Origin: Enhygromyxa salina
GTDB taxonomy: Bacteria > Myxococcota_A > Polyangia > Nannocystales > Nannocystaceae
Direction: 5' to 3'
NCBI RefSeq assembly: GCF_002994635.1
Contig: NZ_PVNL01000011.1
Location: 1 to 64,000 of the forward strand
Length of the DNA stretch: 64,000 nt
Shown: piece after piece, positions 9,018 through 18,671 of the stretch
Layout of the letters: the number at the start of each line of letters is the position of its first letter
Numbering within the stretch: position 1 is the stretch's first letter
The notes under the pieces: model-generated
The model's input: only the letters and a program-made list of their open reading frames with translations
Databases searched by the model: none
What the model was told of the DNA's origin: nothing
Translations under genes and position numbers: made by a program

Positions 9018-12000
9018 ATGCGCGCGCATACCCACGAGCCCGGCCAGGCCAGCGACGCAGCTCGCTCGGTGGCCGCGGGCGGTCCGTGGGTGAAGATCGT
9101 CGCGGTCGTGGTCCTGCTGATCTGCGTGGATCTGGCGCTCGCGCTCGGCCCCACCCAGTCCAGCGCGTCCGATCCCAACCCCAGCAGCAGCGCCGACATC
9201 CGCGCGAGCTTGGAGTCACTCGCGACCGCGGCCGGCGAGGGCCGGCCCGCGCTGTTGCTGATCGGTGACTCGGTCCTGGCCGGCGATGTCATGGCCAGCA
9301 CGGTCGAAGACTGGCGCTCGCAGCGGGTCGTCGATCACATGCGGGCCGAGCTCTCGTACGACAGCGACGCGGAGATCCAGCAGGTCGCCCTCGACGGGCT
9401 GCTGCCGATCGACGCCCTGCACCTGGTCGCGGAGCTCGATCGCGTGGATCCGCGCGGCGAGGTCGATGTCGTGTTCGAGCTCAACCTTCGCTATTTCTCG
9501 CGCGAGTACGGCCGCAAGATCGATTGCACGCGCGAGCAGCTGTGCGAGCTCGGGCGCGTGTCGCTGTCCGCGTCCCCGACCCACGGTTCCGTCGCCGCCG
9601 AGATCCCCGAGCTCACGGCCGGGAGCTGGCAGCGGGCCGCGATCGGGTTGGCCGAGGCTGGCGGACTCGGCCGCGACTGGCTGGTCGAGCGCACCCCCGT
9701 TCATCGCCACCGTCAGCGGCTGCGCCAGCTCGAGCTCGATGGCGTGCAGGGGCTGTTGGTCCGCCGCGATCCTCAGACCACGGAACCACCAGACGATCCG
9801 CAGCACCGCGCGCAGGGCCTGGCCCGGGTCCAAGAGCACTACCGCCGCTCGACCCTCACGCCGTCCCACGCCCAGGTCCAGGCCCTCGACGCGATCCTCG
9901 ATCGCCTCCAGGCCCGCGGCCGCAAGGCCACGCTGTTCTTGACCCCGCTCGAGGATCCCTTCGTGCGCGCGACCTTGCGAGGCAACCGGCTGACGCGTCG
10001 GTACGAACAGATCGCCACGCTCGTCAACGACCGCCGGGCCGACCCTGACGAGCTCGCGCTGATCAACCTGGATCACCCCGCGTTCGAGCCCCACGCCTTC
10101 TTGGATCACGTGCACCTGCGGCCCGAGGGCAACCGGCTGCTGGCGATCAACCTGCTCCACGAGCTGGGCCTGCCGCTGCGCTCGCGCCCGCTCGACTGGA
10201 TGCTGGTTCACAGCGAGGACCACGACCGCACGCTGGTCCATCGGCGCGGCACCGGGTACGCCGACGGGGCCGGCTGGGAGGCCTTGCTCCGCGATCCTCG
10301 GGGCGTGGCCGTCAGCCCCGATGGGTCCTGGATCGTGATCGCCGACACCGGAAACCACGCGCTTCGGCAGCTGCGCGGCAACATGCAATTTCTCGAGCGG
10401 CTGGCCGGCAAGCCGACCGAGAGCGGGCGCAGCGACGGCGAGGCGCTCGAGCACGCCCGGCTGACAGAGCCACGCTCGCCAGAGATCGTCGGCGAGCGCG
10501 TGTACTTCATCGACGGTGAGACTCGCAGCCGGGTCCGCGAGCTGGCCGACGGGTTTGTGCGGACGCTGGCGTGGGACGGCCCGACCTGCGCCCACTATGA
10601 CGTGCTCGAGGCGGGCCAGCTCGACGCGCGCGAGTGGCTGTACTTGCTGTGCGCCGATGATCGCATCCTCTCGGTCGACCTCGCGGCCGCCCGCGCCACG
10701 CTGATCTCGAGTCCGCGCGCCCCGGTCCTCGCCGATCCCCAAACCGGCGCGCCGCGGGGCTACGAGACCATCGAGCCGACCCACGACGGCCGCCTGCTGT
10801 TCGCCGACGGCAGCTCCGCGATCTGGCAGCTGGACCTGCGCAGCGACGGCCGAGCTCGGGCGCCGCGGCGGGTCTACGACAACCAGGGCGAGGAGCTGAT
10901 CCCCGACGAATTCGGCCAGACCTATCCGTTCGGCTTCGACGAGATGCGCTTCGAGCAGATCGTCGACATGGAGTGGGTCGAGCGCTACGGCGCGCTGTTG
11001 ATCCAAGACCAGCAAGAGCTCGGCGGCGGCAACTCGCGCCTACATCGCGAGCAGACCGAGCGCATCCACCTGCGCCTGGTCGACCTCGACAACCGCATGA
11101 TCCTGCCGTGGATCAAGGCGATCCCCCACTCCGAGGCGTTTCACATGTGGAACGCCAAGACCGAGAACTTCGTCTCGTACTATCACCTCGGGGCCATGGC
11201 GATCGCCCGCGATGACGCCTCGCTGGTCTGGGTCGAGCACGATCGCTCCCGCGTGTTTCGCCTGGCCGACGGCCTGCTCGGCGTGCAGAAGACCGGCAAC
11301 CTGCACACGCACTACGGCGCGATCCACCTGTTCAACCCGATCAGCAGCGAGGGCTCGGCGTGGGTCGGCAACAACTGGCGACCCGATCGCTTCATGGGCA
11401 CGCGCCACGAGCCGATCCCGCGCCGCGGGCCGTTCGTGGCGCTGATGGTCGGCTCGTCGATGTCGTCGGTCTCGGATCGGATCGGCAGCTACTCGCTCGG
11501 CCGGCGGCTCGAGCTCGAGCTGCAGGCCGAGCTCGGCGTCCGCGACAACATTCGCCTCGACCTGTTTCAGCGGACCGCCAGCGCCGCGGCCTTCTACTAC
11601 AGCGCGGGCATGTTCGAGGAGTTCGTGGAGGGCGGCGGCCCGCCCCCGGACGTGCTGTTGTTCGAGCTCCACGACTTCAACCATCGCTTCTTCCGCGGGA
11701 CCAAGACCCAGAGCGAGCGCATCGCCCAGCTCGGCAAGATCGAGGCGCTCGCCGCCCGCTATGGGACCCTGGTGATCTTTTATGACAACTCCGCGATCCA
11801 GTCGCGGCTGCGCGACGGGCTGCGCCACACCCACCGGGAGCTGCGCGAGCTGATCGCCGACGCCAAGCGCCTAGGGTTCGTGGTGCTCGAGCCCTCGGAC
11901 TGGCTGCTGCGCGAGCTCTTGAGCGAGAGCCCGTGGGGCAGCCAGCCGTGGGCCTCGGGCGGGCACCACGGCTCGGCCTGGGCGATCGATCTGACCGCCC

Positions 12001-12497
12001 GCGCGCTGGCGGCCATGAGCTACCCGGTGATCAGCGAGTTCCTGCGTGAGCGTGAGCCGGCGCGGCTGTCCGAGCGAGACCCGAGCAGCTTCGACGATGG
12101 CGACCCGGGCGAGCGGCTGCTCGCGGCGTTCGAGGGGACCATGGACGCGATCGATCAAGAGGCGCTGCTCGGGGTCTCTGCGGCCTACATGCAGCGCGCC
12201 TACGAGAGCCGGCAGGTCCGGATCTACGTCGATCTGAGCGGGTTCGAGGCGCTCGGTCGCAGCGAGCGCGAGCTCGAGCTGGTCGCCGTCTCGGTGCTCT
12301 ACGCGGTCCTGGTCGACGAGGTCTACGGCGAGCTGGCGACCGCCGCCAGCATCGAGCTGCTCGAGTTTGCCAACTACGACGAGTACGGGGCGGGCGTGCT
12401 CGACTCGGCGAGCGCGGTGTGGTCGCGCAGCTTCGATCGGGCCTCGCTCGAGCAGTTCTTGCAGGGCTACGTCGCCGCGAGCGGGGGTCCAGAGTGA
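9018..12497 (+). CDS. Membrane-anchored twin SGNH/NHL protein, copy 1 (probable glycan O-acyltransferase partner)
   Basis: 1,159 residues. One N-terminal membrane helix (about 25-43, VKIVAVVVLLICVDLALALG) places the bulk in the periplasm. An SGNH-like module follows: LLLIGDSVLAGD with Ser85 and LDHVHLRPEGN with Asp363/His366. NHL-like beta-propeller text comes next (DPRGVAVSPDGSWIVIADTG near 430). A second SGNH-like module starts at FVALMVGSSMSSVSDR (Gly812-Ser814), has PPDVLLFELHDF and ends with GGHHGSAW (His983/984). About 130 C-terminal residues are unrecognised. AlgJ/AlgX and DltD are much smaller (about 400 aa) and have one such domain. The 24 bp gap to the MBOAT gene implies joint function. 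Catalysis by either module is inferred. Confidence 0.8.
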   Translation: MRAHTHEPGQASDAARSVAAGGPWVKIVAVVVLLICVDLALALGPTQSSASDPNPSSSADIRASLESLATAAGEGRPALLLIGDSVLAGDVMASTVEDWRSQRVVDHMRAELSYDSDAEIQQVALDGLLPIDALHLVAELDRVDPRGEVDVVFELNLRYFSREYGRKIDCTREQLCELGRVSLSASPTHGSVAAEIPELTAGSWQRAAIGLAEAGGLGRDWLVERTPVHRHRQRLRQLELDGVQGLLVRRDPQTTEPPDDPQHRAQGLARVQEHYRRSTLTPSHAQVQALDAILDRLQARGRKATLFLTPLEDPFVRATLRGNRLTRRYEQIATLVNDRRADPDELALINLDHPAFEPHAFLDHVHLRPEGNRLLAINLLHELGLPLRSRPLDWMLVHSEDHDRTLVHRRGTGYADGAGWEALLRDPRGVAVSPDGSWIVIADTGNHALRQLRGNMQFLERLAGKPTESGRSDGEALEHARLTEPRSPEIVGERVYFIDGETRSRVRELADGFVRTLAWDGPTCAHYDVLEAGQLDAREWLYLLCADDRILSVDLAAARATLISSPRAPVLADPQTGAPRGYETIEPTHDGRLLFADGSSAIWQLDLRSDGRARAPRRVYDNQGEELIPDEFGQTYPFGFDEMRFEQIVDMEWVERYGALLIQDQQELGGGNSRLHREQTERIHLRLVDLDNRMILPWIKAIPHSEAFHMWNAKTENFVSYYHLGAMAIARDDASLVWVEHDRSRVFRLADGLLGVQKTGNLHTHYGAIHLFNPISSEGSAWVGNNWRPDRFMGTRHEPIPRRGPFVALMVGSSMSSVSDRIGSYSLGRRLELELQAELGVRDNIRLDLFQRTASAAAFYYSAGMFEEFVEGGGPPPDVLLFELHDFNHRFFRGTKTQSERIAQLGKIEALAARYGTLVIFYDNSAIQSRLRDGLRHTHRELRELIADAKRLGFVVLEPSDWLLRELLSESPWGSQPWASGGHHGSAWAIDLTARALAAMSYPVISEFLREREPARLSERDPSSFDDGDPGERLLAAFEGTMDAIDQEALLGVSAAYMQRAYESRQVRIYVDLSGFEALGRSERELELVAVSVLYAVLVDEVYGELATAASIELLEFANYDEYGAGVLDSASAVWSRSFDRASLEQFLQGYVAASGGPE

Positions 12498-15400
12498 GCG
12501 GAGCCGACCCCCGCGTGCCCACGCACTGGGACGGCGCGCGGCTCGTCGACGGGCCGACGAGCCGCAACGCGTCGCCGTGGGGGCGGATCCTCGGCGTGGT
12601 GATCTTGCTGCTGGGCTTCGACCTGGCGCTGGGCATGATCCCCAGCAAGGACGAGCGCGAGCAGTCGGGGCAGGCATTCACAGCGGAGCCCAACCCTGCG
12701 ACCGGGGCCGAGCTGCGGCGCACGCTCGAGGCCGCGACCACGGCCGCGAGCGAAGGGCGATCGCTGCTGTTGATCGGCGACTCGGTGCTGGCCGGCGACG
12801 TGCTGGCCGCCGATCGACCGCACGACTGGCAGCGCCACCGCGTGATCGACTACATGCAGCGAGAGCTCGCCGGTCACGCCGACGCGAGCCTGCATCAGAT
12901 CGCGCTCGACGGCCTGCTTCCGGTCGACGCCCTGCACCTGGTCGCCGAGCTCGACCGCATTGATCCAGCGGGCCGCGTCGAGCTCGTGCTCGAGATCAAC
13001 CTGCGCTACTTCTCGGCCCAGTACGCCGAGCAGCGCGAGTGCACCCGCGACGTGCTGTGCAAGCTGGGGACCGCGGCGTTCGACGCCGGGGGTCGGCCGC
13101 TGTTGCGCAGCTGGCAGGGCCTCGTCACCGCCGCCGCCGGGACCGGCGACTGGCTGCGCGAGCGGGTGCCCGTGCACCGACGACGCCCGCGGCTCGAGCT
13201 CGAGCGGCTCGATGCGCTCTCGGGCCTCGCGGTCGTGCGTGGCGCAGACGGGAGCGACGAGGCGATCGACCAGACTCCGAGCGACGCCAGCGAGCTCGAC
13301 GAGCTCGACGAACTCGACGGGGAGGCCGAGCTCGAGGGCCGCGCCCGGGTCCGCGAGCACTACCGCAGCGCCGCGCTGCGATCCACCCACGAGCAGCTGC
13401 GCGCGCTCGATCAGCTGCTCGAGCACCTCGACGCCCACGACCGCCCCGCGACCTTGTTCGTGACCCCGCTCGAAGATCGCTTCGCCGAGGCCACGATGGG
13501 CGAGAGCACGCTCGGCCGCCGCTACACCGCGCTCGCGCGCAAGGTCAACGATCACGAGGATCCCAAGCTGCAGCTCGTCGACCTCGATCACCCGCTGTTC
13601 GTCGACGCACACTTCATCGATCACGTGCACCTGTGGCCCGACGGCGCGCGCCTGTTGGCGATCAACCTGCTGCACGAGCTCAACCTGCCCCTCGCGCAGC
13701 GGCCCTTCGAGGCAATGATGATCCACCCCGAGGGCCACGATCGCAGCTTGGTCCACCGGGTGAGCACTGGCTACAACGAGGGCGGCGCGTGGCAGGCCGA
13801 GCTGCGGAAGCCCGAGGGCGTCGCGGTCAGCGCCGATGGCACCCGCGTGGTCGTGGCCGACACCCAAAATCACGTGCTTCGCGAGCTGCGCGGCAACATG
13901 CAGTTCGTCGAGACCATCGCCGGTCGTCCCCGCGAGCCCGATCAGATCGACGGCTGGGCCCGGGTCGACGCGCACTTGGTCGAGCCGCGAGAGCCCGAGC
14001 TGCGCGGCGACGAGGTGTGGTTCATCGACGGCGAGCAGCGCGAGCAGGTCCGCGTGCTCGACGACGACTGGGTCCGGACCGTGCGCTGGTCGGGCCCGAG
14101 CTGCGCCAGCTATCTGCGCCTGCGGGCCCGCGCCGGGGGGATCTGGATGCTGTGCGGCGACGGTCGCTTGCTGCTGCTCGACGTCGACCATCACCGCGCG
14201 CGGGCCGTGTCCGAGGTCTCGATGAGCCCGCTGGTCGCGTTCGACGTGGGGCCCACGGCGGCCTACCTAGGCGACGCCGACGGCCGCCTGTGGCAGCGGG
14301 AGCTCGTGAACGCCGACACCCCCGAGAGCCTGGAGCTGGGCACCTGGGACCTGGTGTTTCGCAACGTCGGCGAAGACCTGCTGCCCAACGGCCACCGCGT
14401 TGGGTTCCCCTATCACTACGACGAATTGCGCCTCGCCAAGATCGTGGATCTGCGGTTCATCGAGCGCTACGGCGGGCTGTTGATCGCCGATGAATTCCCG
14501 CTCGAGAACCCCAGCGAATCGCTCGAGAAGCGGTGGACCGAGCGCGTGCACCTGCGCTACTTCGACCTCGACGCCGCGCGGGTGTTGCCGTGGCTCAAGC
14601 CGCTGACCCACGGCGACGGCCACGTGCTCTACAACGAGAGCGTCGACCAATACGCGTCCTACTGGCACCTCGGCAGCATGGCGATCGCCCAGGACGACGC
14701 GTCCATGATCTGGGTCGAGCGCCAGCGCTCGCGGATCGTGCGGATCGCCGATGGCCTGCTGGGCGTGGCCAAGACCGGCAATCACCACACCAAGGCCGTG
14801 ACCGTGCCGATCCTCATGACGATCGCCTCGGTCGGGCCCAAGGTCGCGGCCCAGCTGCGGCCGGATCGCTACTTGGACCGGCGCTACGAGCCGCTCGCGC
14901 GGCGGGGGCCGTATGTCGCGCTGCTGCTGGGGTCATCGCTGAGCTCGATGTCCGACCGCTACTCGAACTACTCGCTCGGCCGCCGACTCGAGCAGGAGCT
15001 GCAGCGCGAGCTGGGCTACCGCGACGGGGTTCGCCTCGATCTGTTTCAGGTCTCGTGGGGGGCCGCGTCGTTCGGCGAGAACGTCAACAACTTCGCCAAC
15101 TGGATGGGCACCTCGGTCCCGCCCGACGTGGTGTTCATCGAGGCCCAGGACTTCGGCGGCAGCTACGTGCGCGACACCAAGACCCCCGGCGAGGTCAACG
15201 CGGCGTTCGCCAAGCTACAGCGCTTCGCCGAGCGCTACGACACCCTCGTCGTGTTCTATGACCTGTCCTCGATCGAGTCCAACCGCCGCGACGGCATGCG
15301 CTCGACCGACTCGGGCACCCGCCGGTTGCTCGACAAGGCCGAGCAGCTCGGCTTCGTGGTGCTGGACCCCGGCGATCGCTTGCTCCCACAGTTGCTGACG

Positions 15401-15949
15401 CACTCGCCGTGGGGCAATCAGCCGTTCGACGACAACCAGCATCACGGCTCGACCTGGGCCGTCGACATCACCGCGCACACGCTCAGCGGCATGGTCGGAC
15501 CGCTGCTGCGCGACTTCTTCGCTGATCGGGTGCCGGCGCGCGAGCGCGAGGTCGACCCGGCCGTGTTCGACGCGAACGAGGGCACCCGCAGGCCGCTGCG
15601 GCTCGCGCTCGAGGAGCTCGAGCTCGACGGCGTGGAATTGCCCGATGTCTCGATCACCCATGTCCAGACCAACTACGTCAACCGACAGCTGCAGGTGTAT
15701 GTCGACACCGCCGGACTCGACGACGCCATGAAGCAAGCGAGCTGGGATCGGGTCGCGGCCGCCGTGATCGTGATGGTCTTGCAAGACGATCTCTACGCGG
15801 ACCTGGCCGAGTCGCTGAGCTTGGAGCTCGTTGAATTCTCGAACTACGACGAGTATGGCAACGGCGTGCTGAGCTCGGCCAATTCGGTGTGGGCCCGGAA
15901 GTTCGATGGCGGCAGCTTGCGCAACTTCATGCGTAAGCACGCGCGCTGA
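12494..15949 (+). CDS. Membrane-anchored twin SGNH/NHL protein, copy 2
   Basis: 1,151 residues, a full-length paralogue of the preceding gene. The GTG start (12494) overlaps the upstream TGA as GTGA. The helix is ILGVVILLLGFDLALGMI. Module one has LLLIGDSVLAGD (Ser97) and IDHVHLWPDGA (Asp376/His379). The NHL-like part has KPEGVAVSADGTRVVVADTQ. Module two has ALLLGSSLSSMSDRYSNYSL (Gly813-Ser815) and NQHHGSTWAVD (His983/984). Order and spacing match copy 1 closely while much of the surface text differs, which suggests an old duplication followed by specialisation. An insert rich in Glu/Asp/Leu (ELDELDELDGE near residue 275) is specific to this copy. Confidence 0.8.
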   Translation: MSGADPRVPTHWDGARLVDGPTSRNASPWGRILGVVILLLGFDLALGMIPSKDEREQSGQAFTAEPNPATGAELRRTLEAATTAASEGRSLLLIGDSVLAGDVLAADRPHDWQRHRVIDYMQRELAGHADASLHQIALDGLLPVDALHLVAELDRIDPAGRVELVLEINLRYFSAQYAEQRECTRDVLCKLGTAAFDAGGRPLLRSWQGLVTAAAGTGDWLRERVPVHRRRPRLELERLDALSGLAVVRGADGSDEAIDQTPSDASELDELDELDGEAELEGRARVREHYRSAALRSTHEQLRALDQLLEHLDAHDRPATLFVTPLEDRFAEATMGESTLGRRYTALARKVNDHEDPKLQLVDLDHPLFVDAHFIDHVHLWPDGARLLAINLLHELNLPLAQRPFEAMMIHPEGHDRSLVHRVSTGYNEGGAWQAELRKPEGVAVSADGTRVVVADTQNHVLRELRGNMQFVETIAGRPREPDQIDGWARVDAHLVEPREPELRGDEVWFIDGEQREQVRVLDDDWVRTVRWSGPSCASYLRLRARAGGIWMLCGDGRLLLLDVDHHRARAVSEVSMSPLVAFDVGPTAAYLGDADGRLWQRELVNADTPESLELGTWDLVFRNVGEDLLPNGHRVGFPYHYDELRLAKIVDLRFIERYGGLLIADEFPLENPSESLEKRWTERVHLRYFDLDAARVLPWLKPLTHGDGHVLYNESVDQYASYWHLGSMAIAQDDASMIWVERQRSRIVRIADGLLGVAKTGNHHTKAVTVPILMTIASVGPKVAAQLRPDRYLDRRYEPLARRGPYVALLLGSSLSSMSDRYSNYSLGRRLEQELQRELGYRDGVRLDLFQVSWGAASFGENVNNFANWMGTSVPPDVVFIEAQDFGGSYVRDTKTPGEVNAAFAKLQRFAERYDTLVVFYDLSSIESNRRDGMRSTDSGTRRLLDKAEQLGFVVLDPGDRLLPQLLTHSPWGNQPFDDNQHHGSTWAVDITAHTLSGMVGPLLRDFFADRVPAREREVDPAVFDANEGTRRPLRLALEELELDGVELPDVSITHVQTNYVNRQLQVYVDTAGLDDAMKQASWDRVAAAVIVMVLQDDLYADLAESLSLELVEFSNYDEYGNGVLSSANSVWARKFDGGSLRNFMRKHAR

Positions 15950-16110
15950 GACCACGAGCCACACCGCCGTCCGCCCGGTCGCCTCGGGCCCTACCGGAAA
16001 CCAGCGGCCTGTGTCATCATCCCGCGCTTGAACCCGCGAGATTGCTGGTTTTACCCCCCAGTCGGGCGAGGCTTCTGCCCCGCTTGCGGACGACGTGCGG
16101 GATTGATCTG

Positions 16111-16959
16111 GTGGTGAGCGTAAACGACATCTGGGTGATCGCCCGCTTCGAGATCGTGCGGCACCTCCGCTCGCGGCACGCGATCGTGGCGGGGCTGCTG
16201 CTGATCGCGTTTTGCGGGTTTGGGGCCTACGAGCTGGCGCAGTTCGCCGACAAGCTCGCCGAGCTCGACCGCGACCTCGGCCCCGCGCTCGACATGATCG
16301 CGGGCATGGTCGAGAGCCTGACCGATCTCCCCGTGATCGGGATTCGCGGCCTGCTGCGCGAGCACCCCCCCGTGCTCGTCGCGCTGTTCGCCCTGGTCAT
16401 GTTGTTCATGCCCCTGCTGTGCATCATCTTGACCTACGACCAGACCGCGACCGACATCGAGACCCGCCACGTTCGCTACCTGCTGTTTCGCAGCGACCGG
16501 GTCTCGATCTACCTGGGCAAGGCCGCTGGCGCGCTGGTGCTCGTGTCGCTTGCGATCGCGCTGGTGCTGCTGATCTTCGGGGTGTTCCTGGGCGTTCGCT
16601 CCAGCGCGCTCGAAGGCTTGGAGGGGGTCGTGTATCTGGGGCGGATCTGGCTGACCGCGTCCCTCTACGCGGTGCCCTTTGTCGCGCTCTTGGCCCTGAG
16701 CTCGGCGTTGTTCGGTCGCGCGCGGCGGGCCCTGACGGCGACCTTCCTGTACTGGTTCGCGGTCGGGACCCTGTCGGGGTTGCTGTCGCTGGCCAACGAC
16801 GGGTTCGAGCGGCTCAGCTATCTGTTCCCGTCGGTCGGCCGGTTCAGCCTGTTGCTCGATGATCCCGCGGCGGTGCGCGGGACGGTGCTCTACCTGCTCG
16901 CGTTCAGCCTGGTCGCTGGCCTGCTGGGGCTGTGGCGGTTTCGGAGTCGTGACCTATGA
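16111..16959 (+). CDS. ABC-2 type transporter permease
   Basis: About 282 residues from a GTG reading VVSVNDIWVIARFEIVRHLR, with tandem GTGs at 16111 and 16114. About six membrane helices are visible, starting AIVAGLLLIAFCGFGAY, with LLCIILTYDQTATDIETRHV between the second and third, typical of ABC-2 permeases. The TGA (16957-16959) overlaps the ATG of the ATPase gene. It lies 161 bp after the SGNH operon on the same strand; whether it exports something for that system or is independent cannot be told. Confidence 0.82.
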   Translation: MVSVNDIWVIARFEIVRHLRSRHAIVAGLLLIAFCGFGAYELAQFADKLAELDRDLGPALDMIAGMVESLTDLPVIGIRGLLREHPPVLVALFALVMLFMPLLCIILTYDQTATDIETRHVRYLLFRSDRVSIYLGKAAGALVLVSLAIALVLLIFGVFLGVRSSALEGLEGVVYLGRIWLTASLYAVPFVALLALSSALFGRARRALTATFLYWFAVGTLSGLLSLANDGFERLSYLFPSVGRFSLLLDDPAAVRGTVLYLLAFSLVAGLLGLWRFRSRDL

Positions 16960-17900
16960 CCGCCGCGCTTCGCGTCACCGGACTCAGCAAGTCCTACGGC
17001 AGCCTTCAGGCGCTGCGGGGCATGAACCTCGAGGTCCAGCCCAGCCAGATCTTTGGCGTGGTCGGGCCCAACGGCGCCGGCAAGACCACGTTGTTCTCGG
17101 TCGTCAGCGGGTTCTTGCCGGCTGACGCGGGCGAGGTCGAGATCGCGGGCAAGCGCCTGAGCCGGGGCCAACCACCACCAAAAGGCTCGCTCTCGATCCT
17201 GCCGCAGGACGCGGGCTTCATCGCCGAGCTCGACCTCGGGATGCAGCTGGTCCTCTACGGCGAGCTGCAGGGCCTAAGCCGGGCGCGGGCCCAGGACGAA
17301 GCCCGCCGGGTCCTGAAGCTGGTCGGGCTGTCGGAGGTCTACGATCGCAAGGCCAAGACCCTCTCGCACGGCATGCACAAGCGGGTCGGCATCGCGCAGG
17401 CGTTCATTGGTGAGCCCACGCTGGTGATCCTCGACGAGCCCACCGCCGGCCTCGACCCGCACGCCGCTCGCGAGATCCGCGCGCTGCTGCGCAAGATCCA
17501 GGGCCAGCGCACCGTCATCGTGTCGAGCCACAACCTCGGCGAGGTCGAAGATCTGTGCAACGAGGTCGCGATCCTCGACCAGGGCGTGCTGGTCCGCCAG
17601 GACACGATCACCGGGGTGATCGGCGGCGCGCAGCTCGTCGTGTTTCGACTCAGTCGCCCGCCGAGCGACGCCGATCTGGTCGGCCTGCGCGCCCTGCCCT
17701 TCGTCACCGACGTGGCCTGGTCAACCGACGACGAGCGGCTCCGCGTGGCCTTCAATGCCGACTCCCAGCCGCCCGGGCCAGCCTCGCGTGACATGGTCTG
17801 CGCGCTGGTCGACGCGGGCGTGCTGTTCGTCGAGATGAAGCTGGGCAAGAGCCTGGAGGAGCGGTTCTTGGAGGAGACCCGCGCAGGCGCCGGCTCATGA
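16956..17900 (+). CDS. ABC transporter ATP-binding protein
   Basis: 314 residues. Complete nucleotide-binding domain: GPNGAGKTTLFSVVSG Walker A near residue 40, ILPQDAGF Q-loop, a signature degenerated to LSHGMHKRVGIAQAF in place of LSGG, LVILDEPTAGLDP Walker B, and SSHNLGEVEDL with the switch His. The C-terminal ~90 residues are the accessory region usual in CcmA/NatA-type exporters. The ATGA overlap with the permease shows that they form one transporter. The substrate is unknown. Confidence 0.93.
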   Translation: MTAALRVTGLSKSYGSLQALRGMNLEVQPSQIFGVVGPNGAGKTTLFSVVSGFLPADAGEVEIAGKRLSRGQPPPKGSLSILPQDAGFIAELDLGMQLVLYGELQGLSRARAQDEARRVLKLVGLSEVYDRKAKTLSHGMHKRVGIAQAFIGEPTLVILDEPTAGLDPHAAREIRALLRKIQGQRTVIVSSHNLGEVEDLCNEVAILDQGVLVRQDTITGVIGGAQLVVFRLSRPPSDADLVGLRALPFVTDVAWSTDDERLRVAFNADSQPPGPASRDMVCALVDAGVLFVEMKLGKSLEERFLEETRAGAGS

Positions 17901-17957
17901 GCGATGAGATCCGCGACAAATTTTGAGCGCAGGGTCAGGCGTGCCAGCGTCCACGCG

Positions 17958-18671
17958 ATGCGTGAGGACGACTCGGAGCAGGGCGACGACGAGCTCCTCG
18001 ATGATGTTCCTGGTCCCCCAGGTGAGCCGGCCACGGACGGCAGCTCGCCGGTTCGCACCCGGCGGATCGCCCGCTGGCTGACGCGCAACAGCTGGCTGAT
18101 CCTCGCGGCTGGGGCCGCGCTGGTGCTGACCCGGGTGGTCGAGTTCGAGCCGCCCGAGCAGGTCCGCATGGACGAAGCCAGCGTGGATCTGGTCGGCGAG
18201 GCGCCGAGCCAGGAATTTTCGAGTCAGCTGGGCAACCCCCAGGCGGTCCAGCTGCGCGCGACCTTGCGGCTGTACCCGCGCAATGATCTCGACGTGCGCG
18301 AGCCGGATCCGAAGCTCGACGGGACCGCGCGGGTGCTCTCGCAGCCGGTCGTGACCACGATCTATGCGATGAACGCCACGATCGATCAGACCGTGCGCCT
18401 CGACGGCGGCGAGCTCGAGATCGACGTCGCCCTGGCCGGGACCCCGCGCCTGGGTGACTCGACCGGGGCCAACAAGGTGCCCAACCTCGACCTCGAGCAA
18501 GAGCTGACCGTGACCAGCCGCGAGAAGAAGTGGCTGGGCGACCCGATCCAGCGCGTGCACCTGCACACCCGCGGGACCTTGACGGACCTCGAGGCGCGGC
18601 CGTACCGATGGGTGTTCGTCGTCGAGGGCAAGCTGTTCGCGCTCGACCTCGAGCTCAACCGCGCGGTGTGA
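17958..18671 (+). CDS. Single-pass membrane protein, unknown
   Basis: About 237 residues from MREDDSEQGDDELLDD. An acidic cytoplasmic N-terminus is followed by one helix (SWLILAAGAALVLTRVVEF) and a beta-rich outer domain without cysteines. It follows the ABC ATPase, and an in-frame ATG at 17904, 4 nt after the ATPase stop, would give tighter coupling but a less natural N-terminus. The 3' end overlaps the convergent RNA methyltransferase gene by 17 bp. I do not recognise a family. The position suggests an accessory protein of the exporter. Confidence 0.65.
   Translation: MREDDSEQGDDELLDDVPGPPGEPATDGSSPVRTRRIARWLTRNSWLILAAGAALVLTRVVEFEPPEQVRMDEASVDLVGEAPSQEFSSQLGNPQAVQLRATLRLYPRNDLDVREPDPKLDGTARVLSQPVVTTIYAMNATIDQTVRLDGGELEIDVALAGTPRLGDSTGANKVPNLDLEQELTVTSREKKWLGDPIQRVHLHTRGTLTDLEARPYRWVFVVEGKLFALDLELNRAV

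Noticed and set aside
12467..14194. 575-codon minus-strand frame opposite the second SGNH protein
   Set aside because: It is antisense to a gene supported by its paralogue; no motif or start signal was found.
17904..17957. Upstream ATG extension of the membrane protein after the ABC ATPase
   Set aside because: It would add MRSATNFERRVRRASVHA; possible through coupling, but the acidic start at 17958 looks more natural. Not excluded.
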